Shown here in pieces: positions 14,333 through 15,841 of a stretch of 15,841 bases of DNA. Source of the stretch: DASVWH01 sp036389715. GTDB lineage: Bacteria > Acidobacteriota > Blastocatellia > Pyrinomonadales > Pyrinomonadaceae. The position numbers and the translations under genes are program-made. The notes under the pieces were generated by a model. That model was not told the origin of the DNA. It saw only the letters and a program-made list of their open reading frames with translations, and made no database searches. Location of the stretch: contig DASVWH010000218.1 of the NCBI GenBank assembly GCA_036389715.1, positions 1 through 15,841 on the forward strand, given 5' to 3'. Every line of letters starts with the position of its first letter. The first letter of the stretch is position 1.

Positions 14333-14614
14333 CTAACCGTTGCCGATGGGCAGGGCGTCGTCCACGCTGCCGTGCGGGCGCGGGATGACGTGGACGCTGA
14401 CGAGTTCGCCGACGCGGCGCGCGGCCGCAGCCCCGGCATCCGTCGCCGCCTTGACCGCCGCCACGTCGCCGCGGACAATGGCCGTCACAAAGCCCGCGCC
14501 GATCTTTTCGTAGCCGACGAGCGTCACGTTAGCCGCCTTGACCATCGCATCGGCGGCCTCGATCATCGCCACCAATCCCTTCGTTTCGACCATCCCGAGT
14601 GCTTCTTGAGCCAT
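14333..14614 (-). CDS. BMC-H hexameric shell protein (PduA/CcmK-like)
   Basis: 93-residue single-domain shell protein that tiles as hexamers on microcompartment facets. EALGMVETKGLVAMIEAADAMVKAANV is the canonical start, with the edge lysine at about 26. YEKIGAGFVTAIVRGDVAAV carries the pore loop GAG (39-41; GSG in PduA), and VSVHVIPRPH near the end is the usual closing motif. A short tail ending ALPIGNG follows. The small, uncharged pore resembles those thought to pass small polar metabolites in metabolosomes, but the substrate cannot be deduced. It is the first gene of the BMC operon, with GGAG eight bases before the ATG. No second BMC-H and no BMC-T gene are in the window. Confidence 0.96.
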   Translation of the reverse strand: MAQEALGMVETKGLVAMIEAADAMVKAANVTLVGYEKIGAGFVTAIVRGDVAAVKAATDAGAAAARRVGELVSVHVIPRPHGSVDDALPIGNG

Positions 14615-14723
14615 TTTGCTTCTCCGATTCTCTTATTCTCTACATCAGATTACTGCTCATGGAAAATCCCGCCGGACGATAACCCTTGTGCGATCAGAAC
14701 CCCGGCCGCCTTGAGCTTGCGGC

Positions 14724-15290
14724 TCAAAGCCCCTGCCTGCCTTCCGCATACTTGAAGGTCAGGACGAAATCAGTCCGGGCCTGCGCGTCTCCCGCCTTCG
14801 AGACGGGCATCCGCAGCGTCACCCTCTGTCCCAGAACATCTCTCCTCACGCCCGAAGCTCTCCCCGCCGGGTTGATTTTAAACTCAAGCGCGAATCTTCT
14901 CTCCCGGCCGCCGTCAATCGTGACCGTCCTCTCCGTCAGAAAGGCCGGGCCGCCCGCTGCCTGTTCATCGCTCACGGCGCGCAGGCTCAGGCGTTCGCCG
15001 CCCTCGCCCTGGACCAGCTCGCAGCGATTGAAATCCACCGTCACAGGCTCAGTGTTCGCATTGCTGATCTCAAGTATAACGGAAGTGGCGCTATCGGCAA
15101 CACTCCAGAGGCCGCGCGCCTTGATGCTTAAGCCTTCGCGCCGGATGCCGAGTGTGTCATTGGCGGCGTTGGTCGTCAGGATTTCCACGCCTTCGCCCTC
15201 GGCCAGCGGCGACAGGCTGCCGCCCTCCGGCGGGCATGCGCAGAGCAGCAGGCAGCAGGCCAGGAGCATCAGAGCCCGCGCCGCTTTCAT
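14724..15290 (-). CDS. Small lipoprotein of unknown function
   Basis: 188-residue protein. The start MKAARALMLLACCLLLCACPPEGG is a clear lipoprotein signal with lipobox LCAC, so the mature protein is anchored by the Cys at about 19. The rest is hydrophilic and beta-rich (SVILEISNANTEPVTVDFNR, RTVTIDGGRERRFALEFKIN, QRVTLRMPVSKAG, FVLTFKYAEG), suggesting an immunoglobulin-like or DUF-type sandwich. I recognise no named family. ATG at 15288-15290 is chosen for the signal peptide; the open frame runs 76 codons further up without a sensible N-terminus. It ends about 109 bases before BMC-H and may be transcribed into it, but nothing in it hints at a BMC role. A weak 9-bp hairpin overlaps its stop codon. 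Confidence 0.8.
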   Translation of the reverse strand: MKAARALMLLACCLLLCACPPEGGSLSPLAEGEGVEILTTNAANDTLGIRREGLSIKARGLWSVADSATSVILEISNANTEPVTVDFNRCELVQGEGGERLSLRAVSDEQAAGGPAFLTERTVTIDGGRERRFALEFKINPAGRASGVRRDVLGQRVTLRMPVSKAGDAQARTDFVLTFKYAEGRQGL

Positions 15291-15394
15291 CCTACGGCCG
15301 CCGCTTGAGTGAGGCACGCGTGAACGGCTTGTGCCCTCGAAATATGGCCCGGAGGCTCTCTGTCGCATCAGGAATCCAAGCTCCGCCGGGGCCT

Positions 15395-15841
15395 CTAATT
15401 GCGACCGGCGCGGATGTGATTGACGATGTAAGCGAATCGCTCGTCGTCGGTCCTCATCCCTCCGGCGAACCAGTCTGCGACGAGGCTCGCCTGCTGCTCG
15501 ACGTTGTAATCGTCCCACGGCTCGCCCGTTTCGTAAATGTAGGCGTTGTCCCTGTCGCCCGTGGCGATAATGGCGTGTCCCTGCGCCAGCATGGATTCGA
15601 CCATGTACTCCCAGGCGAAGAAACTGTGATGCCCCTGCCAGACGTGCGTCAGCTCATGAATGAAAGTCTTGCGCGTGTCAGGACCATCGGCCCCGTCCCT
15701 GAAGACCTGCGGGCCGAAGTAGATGGTGTAGCTGCGCAGGGAGCGAATCGGGACCAGCGACGAGACGGAGGCCAGCGTCACTGGCACGCCGTTGTTGTTC
15801 GGCAAATAGTAGCTGGCAAGGTGAATCTTGTCGTAGGGCAG
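15395..15841 (-). CDS. HExxH-containing (zincin-like) protein, 5' end outside the window
   Basis: The 3' part of a gene, at least 148 codons, running off the right edge. The frame is open to the last base, beginning LPYDKIHLASYYLPNNNGV. FIHELTHVWQGHH (about 15620-15664) contains a full HExxH zinc-binding motif, and YNVEQQASLVADWF downstream offers a possible third ligand (Glu). The conserved-looking stretches SLVPIRSLRSYTIYFGPQVF and GHAIIATGDRDNAYIYETG recall proteins often labelled type IV secretion or Rhs/Vgr-related, a name of uncertain meaning. No signal peptide can be judged because the N-terminus is missing. The stop is 104 bases upstream of the lipoprotein gene. Confidence 0.7.
   Translation of the reverse strand: MPYDKIHLASYYLPNNNGVPVTLASVSSLVPIRSLRSYTIYFGPQVFRDGADGPDTRKTFIHELTHVWQGHHSFFAWEYMVESMLAQGHAIIATGDRDNAYIYETGEPWDDYNVEQQASLVADWFAGGMRTDDERFAYIVNHIRAGRN

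Noticed and set aside
14615..14723. Dedicated promoter of the BMC operon
   Set aside because: Only weak -35/-10 candidates are visible in this gap; none good enough to call.

Overview
The window is GC-rich, almost fully coding bacterial DNA. It carries a division and cell wall (dcw) cluster read leftward, a group of envelope genes read rightward, and a small bacterial microcompartment (BMC) shell locus read leftward. High GC, loosely matching Shine-Dalgarno sites, a PASTA-type FtsI, and the mix of LemA/TPM proteins with BMC-P genes suggest an environmental Gram-negative-type bacterium. My best guess is Acidobacteriota, perhaps Blastocatellia. That is inference, since no rRNA or marker gene settles it.

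Region 1 (1-8650, minus strand) is transcribed mraZ - rsmH - ftsL-like - ftsI - small unknown ORF - murF - mraY - murD (cut by the window edge). It begins at a good sigma70-like promoter followed by four 10-bp-spaced GTGG-type MraZ boxes. murE, usually found between ftsI and murF, is absent, and a 412-base stretch with a small unknown ORF takes its place. MraY has an insertion of about 115 residues on the predicted outer face of the membrane.

Region 2 (8651-12340, plus strand) starts at a promoter back-to-back with the mraZ promoter. It holds a ZIP-family metal transporter, a secreted TPM-domain protein with a very glycine-rich tail, a nucleotidyltransferase-fold protein and a LemA-family lipoprotein, closed by a near-perfect hairpin terminator. 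Between this unit and the convergent BMC operon lies an array, about 180 bp long, of degenerate palindromic units spaced about 20-21 bp apart.

Region 3 (12728-14614, minus strand) is a five-gene BMC shell operon: one hexameric shell protein (BMC-H), three pentameric vertex proteins (BMC-P, EutN/CcmL family), and a last gene for a small protein with an amphipathic N-terminal helix, a coiled coil and a Cx8Cx2Cx2C tail. There is no recognisable enzyme here, so the cargo must be elsewhere or unrecognised. The two gaps flanking one BMC-P gene each contain a copy of the same long hairpin element, built from 7-bp repeats around a shared core.

Region 4 (14724-15841, minus strand) holds a small lipoprotein gene and the 3' part of a gene for a protein with an HELTH (HExxH) zinc-protease-like motif that runs off the window.
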